Assembly (NCBI RefSeq): GCF_004152935.1
Contig: NZ_SETE01000005.1
Coordinates: 124,001-188,000 of the forward strand
Reading direction: 5' to 3'
Origin: Brumimicrobium glaciale
GTDB lineage: Bacteria; Bacteroidota; Bacteroidia; Flavobacteriales_D; Crocinitomicaceae
DNA length: 64,000 bases
Shown in pieces: positions 25,015 to 34,261 of the stretch. The stretch's first letter is position 1. Each line of letters opens with the position of its first letter. A program made the translations under genes and the position numbers. Below the pieces are notes generated by a model that searched no databases, had not been told where the DNA came from, and was given only the letters and a program-made list of their open reading frames with translations.

Positions 25015-27681
25015 TTACTTCCCGCTTCCCACCTTCTTCTTAATCTCATTTAATTTAAAAAGCGCCTCAACCGGTGTTAAAGTATCGATATCCATATTGG
25101 CCACCTCATCTCGAATACTTACCAAAATAGGATCGTCCAATTGGAAAAAGCTCAATTGCATGTCGGCAGAATTACCCGCTTCTTTGACTTTTTCTCTGTC
25201 TGAACCTCGGTTTGAAGCTTCCAATTCTTTTAACATTTTTGTTGCGCGTTCAATTACTGGATTTGGCATTCCAGCAAGCTTTGCAACGTGAATTCCGAAA
25301 CTGTGCTCACTTCCTCCTTCAATCAATTTACGCAAGAACAAGATTTTCGTACCGACTTCCTTTACTGAAACTGTATAGTTTTTAATGCGAGGAAATTTAT
25401 TTGTCATTTCGTTTAACTCATGGTAATGCGTTGCGAATAACGTTTTACATTTTGCTTGCGGATATTGGTGAATATATTCCGCAATTGCCCAAGCGATAGA
25501 GATTCCGTCATAAGTGCTTGTTCCACGACCAATCTCGTCCAAGAGCACTAAACTCCTTGGAGAAAGGTTGTTCAAAATACTGGCAGTTTCGTTCATTTCT
25601 ACCATGAAAGTAGATTCACCCGAAGAAATGTTATCTGAAGCTCCAACTCTTGTAAATACTTTATCCACCAAGCCGAGTTTGGCAGTTTTCGCTGGAACAA
25701 AGCATCCCATTTGCGCCATGAGTGAAATCAAAGCAGTTTGACGAAGAATTGCACTTTTACCCGACATGTTTGGTCCAGTAATCATAATGATTTGCTGCGT
25801 GTCATTGTCTAAATAAACATCATTCGCAATGTAGTCTTCACCTACTGCCATTTGCTTTTCAATCACAGGATGGCGACCATCTTTAATGTCGATTGCGTAG
25901 CCTTCATTGAGTTCTGGACGATTGTAATTGTGTGTTTTCGAAACTTTCGCAAACGAATGGAAACAATCCAATTGACCTATTAAAAAAGCGTTGAACTGAA
26001 TTGGCGTGATATATTCTGCCATTGACAAAGTCAGATCAAGAAAAAGTCTTCTTTCAATCAAATCAATTTTATCTTCTGCTCCTAGAATTTTTGTTTCGTA
26101 AATCTTTAATTCTTCAGTGATATAACGTTCTGCATTCACCAAAGTCTGCTTGCGAATCCATTCTTCTGGAACTTTATCTTTATGTGTATTTCGAACTTCT
26201 AAATAATACCCAAACACATTATTGAAAGCAACTTTTAAACTTGGGATTCCTGTTCGCTCCGCTTCTCTCTTTTGTAAATCTTCTAAGAAAGACCGTCCAG
26301 AATTAGAAAGTTTACGCAATTCATCTAATTCTTCATTAAAACCATCAGCAATAACTTTTCCTTTTCCAATTTGAATTGCAGCATCATCATCCAATTGCTC
26401 ATTGATTAAAGCAATCAATTGTTCGCAAGGATTCATCCGATCTGCAATACTTAATAATGCTTTAGCATCTGTGCTTTTAAGAATATTTTGAATCGGCTCA
26501 ATTTCTAATAAAGTATTCTTGAGTTGGTTCACCTCTTTCGGGTTCACTTTTCCTACTGCGATTTTAGAAGCCAAGCGTTCTAAATCATAGATATTACTCA
26601 AGCGCTGACTCAATTCAAAAGCAACCTCATCATTGGCGAGTAGAGCATCCACAGCATCCAATCTCGCTTCAATTGCTTTTAAATCTTTCAATGGCAAAAC
26701 CATCCATCTTTTCATCATTCGACCACCCATCGGAGTAATCGTTTTATCCAAAACAGACAATAAAGTCGCGCCATTTTCATGCGGAGAATTAATCAACTCT
26801 AGGTTTCTCGTTGTAAAACGGTCTAACCACACATATTTATCTTCCTCAATCCTGCTGATTTTAGAAATATGTCCCAATTGTTTGTGCTGCGCTTCTGAAA
26901 TATATTGTAGAATCGAACCCGCTGCTATTATTCCTTCTGTTAATTCCTCTACGCCAAATCCTTTAAGATTTTTGGTTTGAAAATGTTTATTTAATGATTC
27001 ACGACCAAAATCTTCTGAGAAAACCCAGTCTTCTTGTCGGAATGTATAAAATCTTTCACCGAATAATTCTTTAAACTTTTGATCTTGTTGACGCGAATAA
27101 AGCACTTCACTAGGTTCAAAACCTTGCATCAATTTATCGATGTATTCTGAATTTCCTTGAGCGATTAAAAACTCTCCAGTTGAAATATCCAAGAACGCAA
27201 CTCCATGTTCTTTCTTTCCGAGGAAAATAGAAGCTAGGAAATTGTTTTTGTTGTGTTCCAAAACCTGATCATTCATAGCCACTCCAGGAGTTACCAATTC
27301 TGTAACACCTCGCTTAACAATAGTTTTTGTCAATTTTGGATCTTCCAACTGATCACAAATTGCAACACGCTCTCCTGCACGAACTAATTTTGGTAGATAA
27401 GTATTTAAAGAATGATGTGGAAATCCAGCTAATTCGATATGCTGAGCAACTCCATTTTTTCTTTTGGTAAGCACAATTCCTAAAATACGAGAAGCCTTAA
27501 TTGCGTCTTCTCCAAAGGTTTCATAAAAATCTCCAACACGAAATAACAATAATGCCGTCGGATGTTTAGACTTAATCTGATTGTATTGTTTCATCAGAGG
27601 AGTTTCTGCTGGTTTATTTTCTTTCTTTGTATTCGCCAAAATGAAATTGTTTGTGTTTATTTGCAATCTGTAAACATACAA
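25015..27681 (-). CDS. mutS: DNA mismatch repair protein MutS
   Basis: An 888-residue full-length MutS. The N-terminal mismatch-binding motif is [17 protein letters not shown], with the Phe-x-Glu that contacts the mismatch. The clamp and lever regions follow, then the ATPase with Walker A GPNMSGKS (residues 636-643) and Walker B/signature [14 protein letters not shown], and a C-terminal helical tail. It recognises mismatches and recruits MutL. The ATG at 27681 adds about 14 residues; a TTG at 27639 before [20 protein letters not shown] is closer to the family's usual start. It is divergent from the methyltransferase gene at 27730. Confidence 0.97.
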   Translation of the reverse strand: MYVYRLQINTNNFILANTKKENKPAETPLMKQYNQIKSKHPTALLLFRVGDFYETFGEDAIKASRILGIVLTKRKNGVAQHIELAGFPHHSLNTYLPKLVRAGERVAICDQLEDPKLTKTIVKRGVTELVTPGVAMNDQVLEHNKNNFLASIFLGKKEHGVAFLDISTGEFLIAQGNSEYIDKLMQGFEPSEVLYSRQQDQKFKELFGERFYTFRQEDWVFSEDFGRESLNKHFQTKNLKGFGVEELTEGIIAAGSILQYISEAQHKQLGHISKISRIEEDKYVWLDRFTTRNLELINSPHENGATLLSVLDKTITPMGGRMMKRWMVLPLKDLKAIEARLDAVDALLANDEVAFELSQRLSNIYDLERLASKIAVGKVNPKEVNQLKNTLLEIEPIQNILKSTDAKALLSIADRMNPCEQLIALINEQLDDDAAIQIGKGKVIADGFNEELDELRKLSNSGRSFLEDLQKREAERTGIPSLKVAFNNVFGYYLEVRNTHKDKVPEEWIRKQTLVNAERYITEELKIYETKILGAEDKIDLIERRLFLDLTLSMAEYITPIQFNAFLIGQLDCFHSFAKVSKTHNYNRPELNEGYAIDIKDGRHPVIEKQMAVGEDYIANDVYLDNDTQQIIMITGPNMSGKSAILRQTALISLMAQMGCFVPAKTAKLGLVDKVFTRVGASDNISSGESTFMVEMNETASILNNLSPRSLVLLDEIGRGTSTYDGISIAWAIAEYIHQYPQAKCKTLFATHYHELNEMTNKFPRIKNYTVSVKEVGTKILFLRKLIEGGSEHSFGIHVAKLAGMPNPVIERATKMLKELEASNRGSDREKVKEAGNSADMQLSFFQLDDPILVSIRDEVANMDIDTLTPVEALFKLNEIKKKVGSGK

Positions 27682-27729
27682 GTTTCGTTGGAAAGTCCAA
27701 TGGTTACACCGTTCCAGTTATTAATACTT

Positions 27730-28263
27730 ATGAACAGAAAGTTAAAACTTTGGGAGTTAAATCGCCCGACAGTAGAGGAGTTTAAAGAGAAAGAGAAATT
27801 TCCATTAGTGGTTGTTCTTGATAATATTAGAAGTTTAGCAAATGTGGGAACGTTTTTCCGAACGGCTGATGCATTTAATGTGTCGAAAATTATTCTTGGA
27901 GGAATTACTGCTCAACCGCCTCACCGTGAGATTCAAAAAACTGCCTTGGGAGCAACGGAATCTATTGATTGGGAACACTATGAAAACTTGGTTGATTTGT
28001 TAAAACAGTATCAAGCCGATGGATATATCGTTTATGCTGTTGAACAAGCGGAAAAAACGCAAATGTTGCACGAACTAGAGATTAAAACTGAAGAAAAGCA
28101 CGTTTTGGTATTTGGAAATGAAGTGGATGGTGTGCAGCAGGAAATTATTGACATTGCTGATGTGGTGTTGGAAATTCCACAGTTTGGAACGAAGCATAGT
28201 TTGAATGTTTCTGTTTGTGCTGGAGTGGTGCTTTGGGAGTTTGTGAGAACGATAGGGAAGTAA
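27730..28263 (+). CDS. TrmH-family (SPOUT) RNA 2'-O-methyltransferase
   Basis: A 177-residue SpoU/TrmH methyltransferase. Motif 1 is DNIRSLANVGTFFRTADAF, motif 2 is VFGNEVDGV, and motif 3 is SLNVSVCAGVVLWEF, which form the trefoil-knot AdoMet site. It methylates ribose 2'-OH in tRNA or rRNA; the target nucleotide is not predictable. I start at the ATG at 27730 (MNRKLKLWELNR); the frame upstream overlaps mutS and looks non-coding. Confidence 0.9.
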   Translation: MNRKLKLWELNRPTVEEFKEKEKFPLVVVLDNIRSLANVGTFFRTADAFNVSKIILGGITAQPPHREIQKTALGATESIDWEHYENLVDLLKQYQADGYIVYAVEQAEKTQMLHELEIKTEEKHVLVFGNEVDGVQQEIIDIADVVLEIPQFGTKHSLNVSVCAGVVLWEFVRTIGK

Positions 28264-28708
28264 AAAAGAATTACGCGGAGTTTCGCAGAGGAGCAGAGTC
28301 CCTTACAACTGTCGGGACGCAGAGAAAAAAGAAGAGTGACGTGGAGATACGCACAGCAGAGATTTGCAAAGAGCGCCTGCGGCACTTAATTTTTACACAG
28401 AGATAAAGGCGTTGCACTGAGCCTGCCGAATGTGAGGTTTTTCACAGAGATTCACGGAGAAGAAAAAAAGAGACAAGTGATTTTGGAATTTCAGGTTCAA
28501 ATTTAGAGTTAGGTGATTAATTCGAAGATAATATCTGTCTCCCTCTTTGGAGAGGAATTAAGGGAGAGGACATTTTATCAGTATAAATGACTCCTTAAAA
28601 CCTTTACTTCCTTTGCGACTTCTTGGTGTTCATATCGGAATAATAGTTCGGGTTAAGCAATTCTCTAAACTATGTAACGTTAAAAATCTTACTCTATTAA
28701 TTCGAGTA
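28264..28708. other. Gene-free stretch with degenerate CGCAGAG-type repeats
   Basis: No protein-like frame. From about 28275 to 28475 words such as ACGCGGAG, TTCGCAGAGG, GACGCAGAGAAAA and CACAGAGATTCACGGAGA recur in irregular tandem. Similar strings appear at 30255-30350 (CGCAAAG, TAGCGG). Such repeats are common intergenic litter in Bacteroidota. Confidence 0.6.
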
Positions 28709-30043
28709 CTAAATTTTAATCAGTTTTGAATGTCCAATCGAGTTTTCTGTAGCTACTTTCACCACATAGTTTCCTTTAGGAAACGAACTGATGTCTATAG
28801 TTGTTGTTTTTGAATTAACTTTCTGACTAGAAATTATCTTTCCGTCCATTGAAAATACTACCAACTCACGAATTAATTCACTCGATACAATATTAACTTT
28901 ATTTTCTGATGGATTAGGGTATAATTCAAATGACAAGTTTGGATTTTCTTCAACTAGATTTGCTGTGATTTGATTGGTTAAAACTTGCGCTCCGTTTACC
29001 CCTCCACCATTAGTGGTTTTCCATAAATGCCAGTCATAGGTTATCAAGTTTTGAGAAACTAAAAAACCAACTGAATCATTTACAAACTCCATGAAACGAA
29101 CATTCTCATTGATATTTCCGTTGAATGCATCGACATCATAAAATGTTTCTCCACCATCACAACTGCGCACATACCTCCCATCCAAAACCATGTGAATACA
29201 TGAATTTGTAATTGCAATATCTGCAAGATTATACCTCTGAGGAAAATGAATGGCATTTTGTGCTCCAAGTGGCAAAACATCCATATTCAATGATGCGAAG
29301 TTACCGTTGTAGGGTGGTCCAAAGTCCTGGCCATTCGAAGCACGCAAAACAGAATACAATATATCGTTATGAAATTCAACTTGATAAACAAAACCATCGC
29401 AAAAACGTTCGAAGGGCTGTGATTGCCTATCACCTGAAATTGGGTCGTAAGTATATAAATTTAAACCGTTATGATAAACAAATCGATCATCCAACAAACC
29501 AAGACTATTGGGGTAAATGGTATCAACGTGCTGCCAGTTCTGACCGTAATCATTGGTGAAATACATGCCTTGTTGGTAGAAAAACATGCCTGTACTGTCG
29601 TTGATAAATGACAGTGACCTCTCTTTATTAAACCCTTGAATTGAATCAATGGTTTTTTCTGTCCAAGTAAGACCATTATCCAAAGACGAATGCAGTACTT
29701 TTCTTTGATAGGTTGGTGGATTAGTTGTTGAATACACATTGATTAGTGTGGAAAAGTACAAGTTCCCCCCTTCGGTTACAAAAGCATTATCGCGCATTAT
29801 AGTTTGATTGAGAAAAAGTGTGGAATCCCAAGATTGTCCAAAATCGGTGCTATTATACACCATTGCGTTAATTGACGACCCTCCGTTGTAGGGTTCAGTA
29901 ATAATCATCATGTCGCCGTTGTCGTTCATTTCGAAGACCTTTATATCAAACATACTATAATTACTCGGAATTTCAAAAACTGGGGTGAATTGAGCTTCAC
30001 CCAAAGTTGCGAACAAACAAAAAAGAAATGTTAATCGAATCAT
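28709..30043 (-). CDS. T9SS-secreted BNR/sialidase-like repeat protein
   Basis: A 444-residue secreted protein with signal peptide MIRLTFLFCLFATLGEAQ. Repeated motifs of the type YSSLDNGLTWTEK, FTNDYGQNWQHVD and RSCDGGETFYDVD are Asp-box/BNR-like beta-propeller turns. A type A T9SS tail follows (SFELYPNPSENKVNIVSSEL to HSKLIKI). No catalytic residues for a sialidase were recognised, so it is probably a binding or structural surface propeller. Its ATG overlaps the stop of a remnant T9SS tail immediately upstream (ATGA), showing that a paralogous gene once preceded it. Confidence 0.85.
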   Translation of the reverse strand: MIRLTFLFCLFATLGEAQFTPVFEIPSNYSMFDIKVFEMNDNGDMMIITEPYNGGSSINAMVYNSTDFGQSWDSTLFLNQTIMRDNAFVTEGGNLYFSTLINVYSTTNPPTYQRKVLHSSLDNGLTWTEKTIDSIQGFNKERSLSFINDSTGMFFYQQGMYFTNDYGQNWQHVDTIYPNSLGLLDDRFVYHNGLNLYTYDPISGDRQSQPFERFCDGFVYQVEFHNDILYSVLRASNGQDFGPPYNGNFASLNMDVLPLGAQNAIHFPQRYNLADIAITNSCIHMVLDGRYVRSCDGGETFYDVDAFNGNINENVRFMEFVNDSVGFLVSQNLITYDWHLWKTTNGGGVNGAQVLTNQITANLVEENPNLSFELYPNPSENKVNIVSSELIRELVVFSMDGKIISSQKVNSKTTTIDISSFPKGNYVVKVATENSIGHSKLIKI

Positions 30044-30165
30044 ATCTTAACTATTTTTGAATGTCCAATTGAGTTTTCTGTAGCTACTTTAATAACATAG
30101 TTTCCTTTTGGAAAAGAACTGATGTCTATAGTTGTTGTTTTTAATTGAGCTTTTTTCAGAATAGT
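30040..30165 (-). pseudogene. Remnant of a paralogous T9SS cargo gene (C-terminal tail only)
   Basis: The frame KTTTIDISSFPKGNYVIKVA...IGHSKIVKI and stop repeats the last ~35 codons of the next gene with only a few changes. Nothing upstream continues as coding. The TGA overlaps the ATG of the downstream gene. The rest of the paralogue appears to have been deleted. Confidence 0.8.
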
Positions 30166-30340
30166 AAATGTTTAATTTCGATTAAGTTACGAATAATTTA
30201 TTAACTTTCAAAGCATTTATTTTAAGGAGAATTTGTGAGGGTTTTAGGAAGGTAACCGCAAAGATAGCGGAGGTTTACGCAAAGGTCGCTAAGAAAAAAG
30301 TGAAAAAGATTGAGTATTACAACTTTGCGAACTCCGCGCC

Positions 30341-31270
30341 TCAGCGGTTAAAACTTGGAAATCTACGTTTAAAATCCTCCAACTTCTTTTCCCGCTCAAC
30401 TTCAAACTGCTTAGCTGCTTTTGATTCCGGATGCAAGGATTTATGTTCAAACAACATTCTGATTTTCTCGTATTCCTGAGAAATCATATTTGTTTCTGAT
30501 GTAAAATAAGTTGATTTGAAACGATTCCATATCTCATCAACCGCAATTTCATTAGGATGAACTCCGTCTTTTCCATAAAATCCATAATCGCGCATTTCAT
30601 CCGTCATCAATTCATACGCTGGGAAATAATCAACATTAGCATATTTGTCATTCAATTCGTGAACGGCATTTAATAATACAGCTTTGCTTCTAGAATTCTC
30701 CACTATTCCATCTTTTGTATGACGAACTGGACTTACAGTAAAAATAATTTTCGTTTCACTTTCAGACTTTAACCGCTCAATTACTTCACTCCATTTTTCA
30801 GTAATTTCTTCAATGGAAAGCAAACGTTTTTCGAAATCAGTATTCGGGGCTTTATGGCAATTGGCAACTATTTGATGAGTTGAAGTTTTTTCATAAACCC
30901 AAGCTGTTCCAAAAGTCACAAATAGAACTTTCGCAGTTGATAGATTCTTTAAGTATTCATTTCTTAAATCAACAAGTTTAGTTTTTAATTCATCTTGATT
31001 ATAAGCAAAGCAAGTACTATTCGCTAACCATGAAAGTGAAACTCCATCTCTTTCGAAAACTGAATCTTTTAAAAATTCATCATTTTCCAAAAGTATTTCA
31101 GCCAAGGAAATTGGATTAAAAACAACTCCAAATGGATTCGCTTGAACATTAAAGCCAGAACCCGTCATTTTTTGAGACAAATGCTCAGAAAAACAACTTC
31201 CTAAGAATAGAAAATTAGATTGATAATCAATTAAATGATGCTGCGGAATTTCAACTTTAGTTTTGCGCAT
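30341..31270 (-). CDS. GSCFA-domain protein
   Basis: A 309-residue protein of the GSCFA family (PF08885), named for the motif here written LFLGSCFSEHL. Further family markers are NPFGVVFNPISLAEILL, LFVTFGTAWVYE, and FTVSPVRHTKDG, an SGNH-like hydrolase layout with GSC as the nucleophile block. Function is unproven; members accompany cell-envelope polysaccharide genes. It follows the deacetylase-like gene by 3 bp on the same strand, so the two are an operon, perhaps removing O- or N-acyl groups from a polymer. Confidence 0.85.
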   Translation of the reverse strand: MRKTKVEIPQHHLIDYQSNFLFLGSCFSEHLSQKMTGSGFNVQANPFGVVFNPISLAEILLENDEFLKDSVFERDGVSLSWLANSTCFAYNQDELKTKLVDLRNEYLKNLSTAKVLFVTFGTAWVYEKTSTHQIVANCHKAPNTDFEKRLLSIEEITEKWSEVIERLKSESETKIIFTVSPVRHTKDGIVENSRSKAVLLNAVHELNDKYANVDYFPAYELMTDEMRDYGFYGKDGVHPNEIAVDEIWNRFKSTYFTSETNMISQEYEKIRMLFEHKSLHPESKAAKQFEVEREKKLEDFKRRFPSFNR

Positions 31271-31273
31271 AAT

Positions 31274-32560
31274 TTAATCATTGGTAAGCGTTTCTTCTAA
31301 TACTCTGCTCCAATTTTTCCATTTTCCATAATCTCCAATGGTTTCATTGTGCCAAAGTGCTACAAAGTTTCCTCCATAAATTCGCACCTCTTTTTTGAGT
31401 TTTTTGACAGTTTTAATCGCTTCATCTACATTTAATTCCATATACTCATTCAACGTTCCATCCATATATGAGATAGGATGAAGCCTTAACTTTGATGGTC
31501 TATTTTCTTTTAAATTATACCAAATAAATGGTCGCGCTATTCCAGCTCTAAATCCTATTTGATCAGCATATCCCAATGAATAATCATCGGTAAAACCAAC
31601 TTTCTCTAAATCTGCAAAAGTATAAGGTAATCTAACTTTCAAAAAGTGCTGACGTGTATTGGTAACTTCTTTAGTTAGAATTTCTTCTATCCTTGCTTTC
31701 TCGTCACGCAAAATAACTTTAGAAGTATTTGATTGATAACTTGGATGCAAGCCAACATCAGCATATTCATTCACTTCATTTATTAATCTGCGGTGATGAA
31801 GATTATCATAATCAACATTTCGGTCATAAGTATTGTAATCTCCTAGTAACCAGAAAACCTTTACATCAAATCCTCTTTTGGCTATTCCTTCGATTATATC
31901 GTAAGTGTCGTAAGGATCTTTCTTTAATCCAGCCAAAACTTCTTGGCGTTCTTTTAAACGAAATCGGTCATATTTCAGAAGATCTTTGGCAATACTCATG
32001 TATTTTCTCCAACCTTTTTTCAATCGATAAGCATATACATTATCAATATCAAAAGATGGAATCACTTCGAAAGGAATTTTATTTGCATTGAGAGAACATC
32101 CATTTTGCGACTCAACAAAAGAAATAAACAGCTCAGACCAACGCTCAACAACCAACTTATTAAGCCAATTCATTTTAAACAAAAGTGATTTAGCACCGAC
32201 ATTTCTGTCGTGTTCATCAGTTTCTTCATTCAAATAATCGTCGTATAATGAAATAACATAGAAAATGCTTCCTAAAACATCCGGAACACCATCAATACTG
32301 AGTAATTCTTGGTTATTCCATTCAGATTTAAGCACAATATGCTTTAATATCTCCTCTTCAAATAAGATAGTGGAAGGATAAATAGTCGCGTCTTCTTCAA
32401 ATACTCTGTCCTCAGAATAAGCCAATTTAGGAAAAGGCGCATCCTTAAAGCTTTTGACATCATTCACCAATCGGTATTCGATATTTCTATCATCGAAAAT
32501 TACCGACAAAGTGTAGGTCAAGCGTCTAGAAATTTGATCTGCATAGATTGTGAGCATCAT
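31274..32560 (-). CDS. Polysaccharide deacetylase-family protein
   Basis: A 428-residue protein with an N-terminal region of unknown fold (LTIYADQISRRLTYTLSVIF) and a deacetylase-like part. FEVIPSFDIDNVYAYR carries the D-x-D metal motif, GLHPSYQSN the next His, and GGNFVALWHNETIG a late His. It is typical of large cytosolic Bacteroidota deacetylase-like proteins (DUF7033 type). The substrate would be a sugar N- or O-acetyl group. The start ATGATG at 32560 or 32557 is ambiguous by one codon. A perfect palindrome at 32612-32655 separates it from the DUF547 gene upstream. Confidence 0.8.
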   Translation of the reverse strand: MMLTIYADQISRRLTYTLSVIFDDRNIEYRLVNDVKSFKDAPFPKLAYSEDRVFEEDATIYPSTILFEEEILKHIVLKSEWNNQELLSIDGVPDVLGSIFYVISLYDDYLNEETDEHDRNVGAKSLLFKMNWLNKLVVERWSELFISFVESQNGCSLNANKIPFEVIPSFDIDNVYAYRLKKGWRKYMSIAKDLLKYDRFRLKERQEVLAGLKKDPYDTYDIIEGIAKRGFDVKVFWLLGDYNTYDRNVDYDNLHHRRLINEVNEYADVGLHPSYQSNTSKVILRDEKARIEEILTKEVTNTRQHFLKVRLPYTFADLEKVGFTDDYSLGYADQIGFRAGIARPFIWYNLKENRPSKLRLHPISYMDGTLNEYMELNVDEAIKTVKKLKKEVRIYGGNFVALWHNETIGDYGKWKNWSRVLEETLTND

Positions 32561-32611
32561 ATTATGCTAATCTACTTATTTTTTGAAATATTTCGGATTT
32601 TTGGGTTGATA

Positions 32612-32655
32612 TTTTTTTTGTAGAGGCACAATGCATTGTGCCTCTACAAAAAAAA
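32612..32655. terminator. Perfect 44-bp palindrome, bidirectional terminator
   Basis: Eight T, then GTAGAGGCACAATG, then its exact reverse complement, then eight A. It is symmetric about 32633/32634 and would end transcription of the DUF547 gene on the minus strand. The core CACAATGCATTGTG recurs at 56401-56414, so it may also belong to a dispersed palindrome family. Confidence 0.85.
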
Positions 32656-32663
32656 CATCCTAT

Positions 32664-33416
32664 CTATTTCGCTTCATTCAAACTCCAATCATAATCTTGG
32701 TAAGTAATTTCAGCACCTGGCTTGATTTTTACTTTCGAATACTTATTGATGTAAGCAATTACTGAAGGAGCATTATTTTTGAAATCTCCTGAGAACCATT
32801 TAAACAGAGAAGAAACATCTGCTTTATCTTCTGCAATGGTATTTTTAGTTTTGTCATTGATGAAACTTTTCATTTGTTCATCCATCTGCTCCTCAACTTT
32901 ATCTCCTGTAAAAGCTCCTTTACGCAAAGCTGGACAAGAAACTGAAGCACAATTTACAACTGCATGAACTCTGGCATCATCCCAATCTTTTCTTAAGATA
33001 TTGTGTTCGATGTTGTTCAAATCATAAGTCTCATCACCCAAATGAATGAATTTTATGTCCCATGATGTGTTCACACGATAAACAGAACCACCCAAATCTT
33101 TAATGGATTTAACTGGATAATTTCGAATAATCAATTGAATGGTAAATGCATTATAAGCGTTAATCCAATAAGCTTTTTTCTGACCAGATGTCCATTTCTC
33201 ATTAGGATGATTATCAGCCAATTGCTTTAGGTAGGAATTCAATTTTGTAGAATCTTTTGTAAACCCTTTATAGTTTACAAAACCATCATCTGTGACATAT
33301 TTCTTGGTGAGCTGATCCCACTTTTCATGCTTATGCACTGATTCATCGGTTTGTGCAAAAGATTGCGTTGCGATAGAAAGTAAAAAGAAATAAGGTAAAA
33401 TTTTCAATATAAACAT
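32664..33416 (-). CDS. DUF547 exported protein
   Basis: A 250-residue protein with signal peptide MFILKILPYFFLLSIATQSFAQ, so periplasmic or surface-exposed. The DUF547 core is clear: KKAYWINAYNAFTIQLII and HAVVNCASVSCPALRKGAF. The invariant NxYNA, the NC and the SCP cysteine are the family's marked residues; some authors relate the fold to papain/transglutaminase-like hydrolases. The role is unknown. It is divergent from the glycosyltransferase gene, with 23 bp between the starts. Confidence 0.85.
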   Translation of the reverse strand: MFILKILPYFFLLSIATQSFAQTDESVHKHEKWDQLTKKYVTDDGFVNYKGFTKDSTKLNSYLKQLADNHPNEKWTSGQKKAYWINAYNAFTIQLIIRNYPVKSIKDLGGSVYRVNTSWDIKFIHLGDETYDLNNIEHNILRKDWDDARVHAVVNCASVSCPALRKGAFTGDKVEEQMDEQMKSFINDKTKNTIAEDKADVSSLFKWFSGDFKNNAPSVIAYINKYSKVKIKPGAEITYQDYDWSLNEAK

Positions 33417-33426
33417 ATAAGTATTT

Positions 33427-33434
33427 TAAATTTG
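33427..33434 (+). promoter_or_regulatory. Bacteroidota -7 element for the GT2 gene
   Basis: TAAATTTG fits TAnnTTTG and lies 5 bp before the ATG at 33440. If active, transcription would start at or near the A of the ATG, giving a leaderless mRNA. The divergent DUF547 start is only 10 bp to the left. Confidence 0.4.
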
Positions 33435-33439
33435 TACTA

Positions 33440-34132
33440 ATGAAACATTCAATAATCATTCCAACGCTTAACGAAGAAGAGAAGATTTCTCAACTTTTAA
33501 GCTTCCTTTCGGCAAATGCCTTATCCAATACAGAAATTGTTGTGGTGGACGGTGGAAGTAAAGATAAAACAATCGAATTGGTAAAAAGGTTTAGCAATGT
33601 TAATTTAATAGAAACCAAAAAGGCTTCCAGAGCATTTCAGTTAAATGAAGGCGCACGTCAGGCAAAAGGAGAAATTTTATACTTTGTTCATGCTGATGTG
33701 CTTCCTCCTGAGACATTTGAAGAGGATATAAAACATTCTATTACCTCTGGAAATGATTTTGGCTGCTATAGATTTGTTTTTGACAAGAACGCTTTAATGC
33801 TGAAATTTAATGCTTGGTGGACACGCTTCGACTTTATGTTTTGCAGAGGCGGAGATCAAACTTTATTCGTAACAAAAGACGTATTTCAAAAGTTGAACGG
33901 TTTCGATGAAAACTTCGTTATCATGGAAGACTTTGACTTTATTCTAAGGGCCAGAAAGCAATTTAAATTCCGAATTGTACCCAAAGATGTAGTCGTTTCG
34001 GCACGTAAATACAAACTAAACTCCTATTTCAAAGTCAATATGGTTAACTTGTATAGCTATTGGTGTTTTATGTTTGGAAAATCACCTGAAAAAATCAGAG
34101 ATAATTATAAGAATTGGTTGACTTTTGATTGA
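33440..34132 (+). CDS. Family 2 glycosyltransferase (TIGR04283 type)
   Basis: A 230-residue GT2 enzyme of GT-A fold. It starts HSIIPTLNEEEKI, has VVDGGSKDKTIELV and FVHADVLPPETF (the DxD-equivalent HAD), and the group-specific FCRGGDQTLFV. The TIGR04283 group is often paired with DUF2064 proteins; a DUF2064 gene is present 13 kb away at 19364. Membership by sequence is good; the acceptor is unknown. No transmembrane segment. It is preceded by a short, probably leaderless promoter. Confidence 0.85.
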   Translation: MKHSIIIPTLNEEEKISQLLSFLSANALSNTEIVVVDGGSKDKTIELVKRFSNVNLIETKKASRAFQLNEGARQAKGEILYFVHADVLPPETFEEDIKHSITSGNDFGCYRFVFDKNALMLKFNAWWTRFDFMFCRGGDQTLFVTKDVFQKLNGFDENFVIMEDFDFILRARKQFKFRIVPKDVVVSARKYKLNSYFKVNMVNLYSYWCFMFGKSPEKIRDNYKNWLTFD

Positions 34133-34179
34133 TTGAATTGGTTGACTTTTCAAATCAAATGATGCTTTGATAATGAAAA

Positions 34180-34223
34180 GGACGATTTGCAAATCGTCCC
34201 TACATTGTATCTTCGTACAATGT
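34180..34223. repeat. Dispersed palindrome pair between GT2 and wecB
   Basis: GGACGATTTGCAAATCGTCC (34180-34199) is a perfect 20-bp palindrome. A second hairpin ACATTGTA...TACAATGT with a 6-base loop follows at 34202-34223. Both genes converge here, so the pair may end both transcripts. A near relative lies at 40251. Confidence 0.7.
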
Positions 34224-34261
34224 GTATCCAATTGAATTCTTGAATTCTTGAATTTCCCAAT

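Noticed and set aside
25097-25291. Plus-strand frame opposite mutS
   Set aside because: It is an antisense shadow of a conserved gene.
27562-27729. Long N-terminal extension of the TrmH-type protein
   Set aside because: It overlaps the mutS start on the other strand and has no family similarity.
28264-28480. CGCAGAG-type repeats as a CRISPR or RNA gene
   Set aside because: Repeat words are irregular in spacing and sequence and resemble common intergenic litter.
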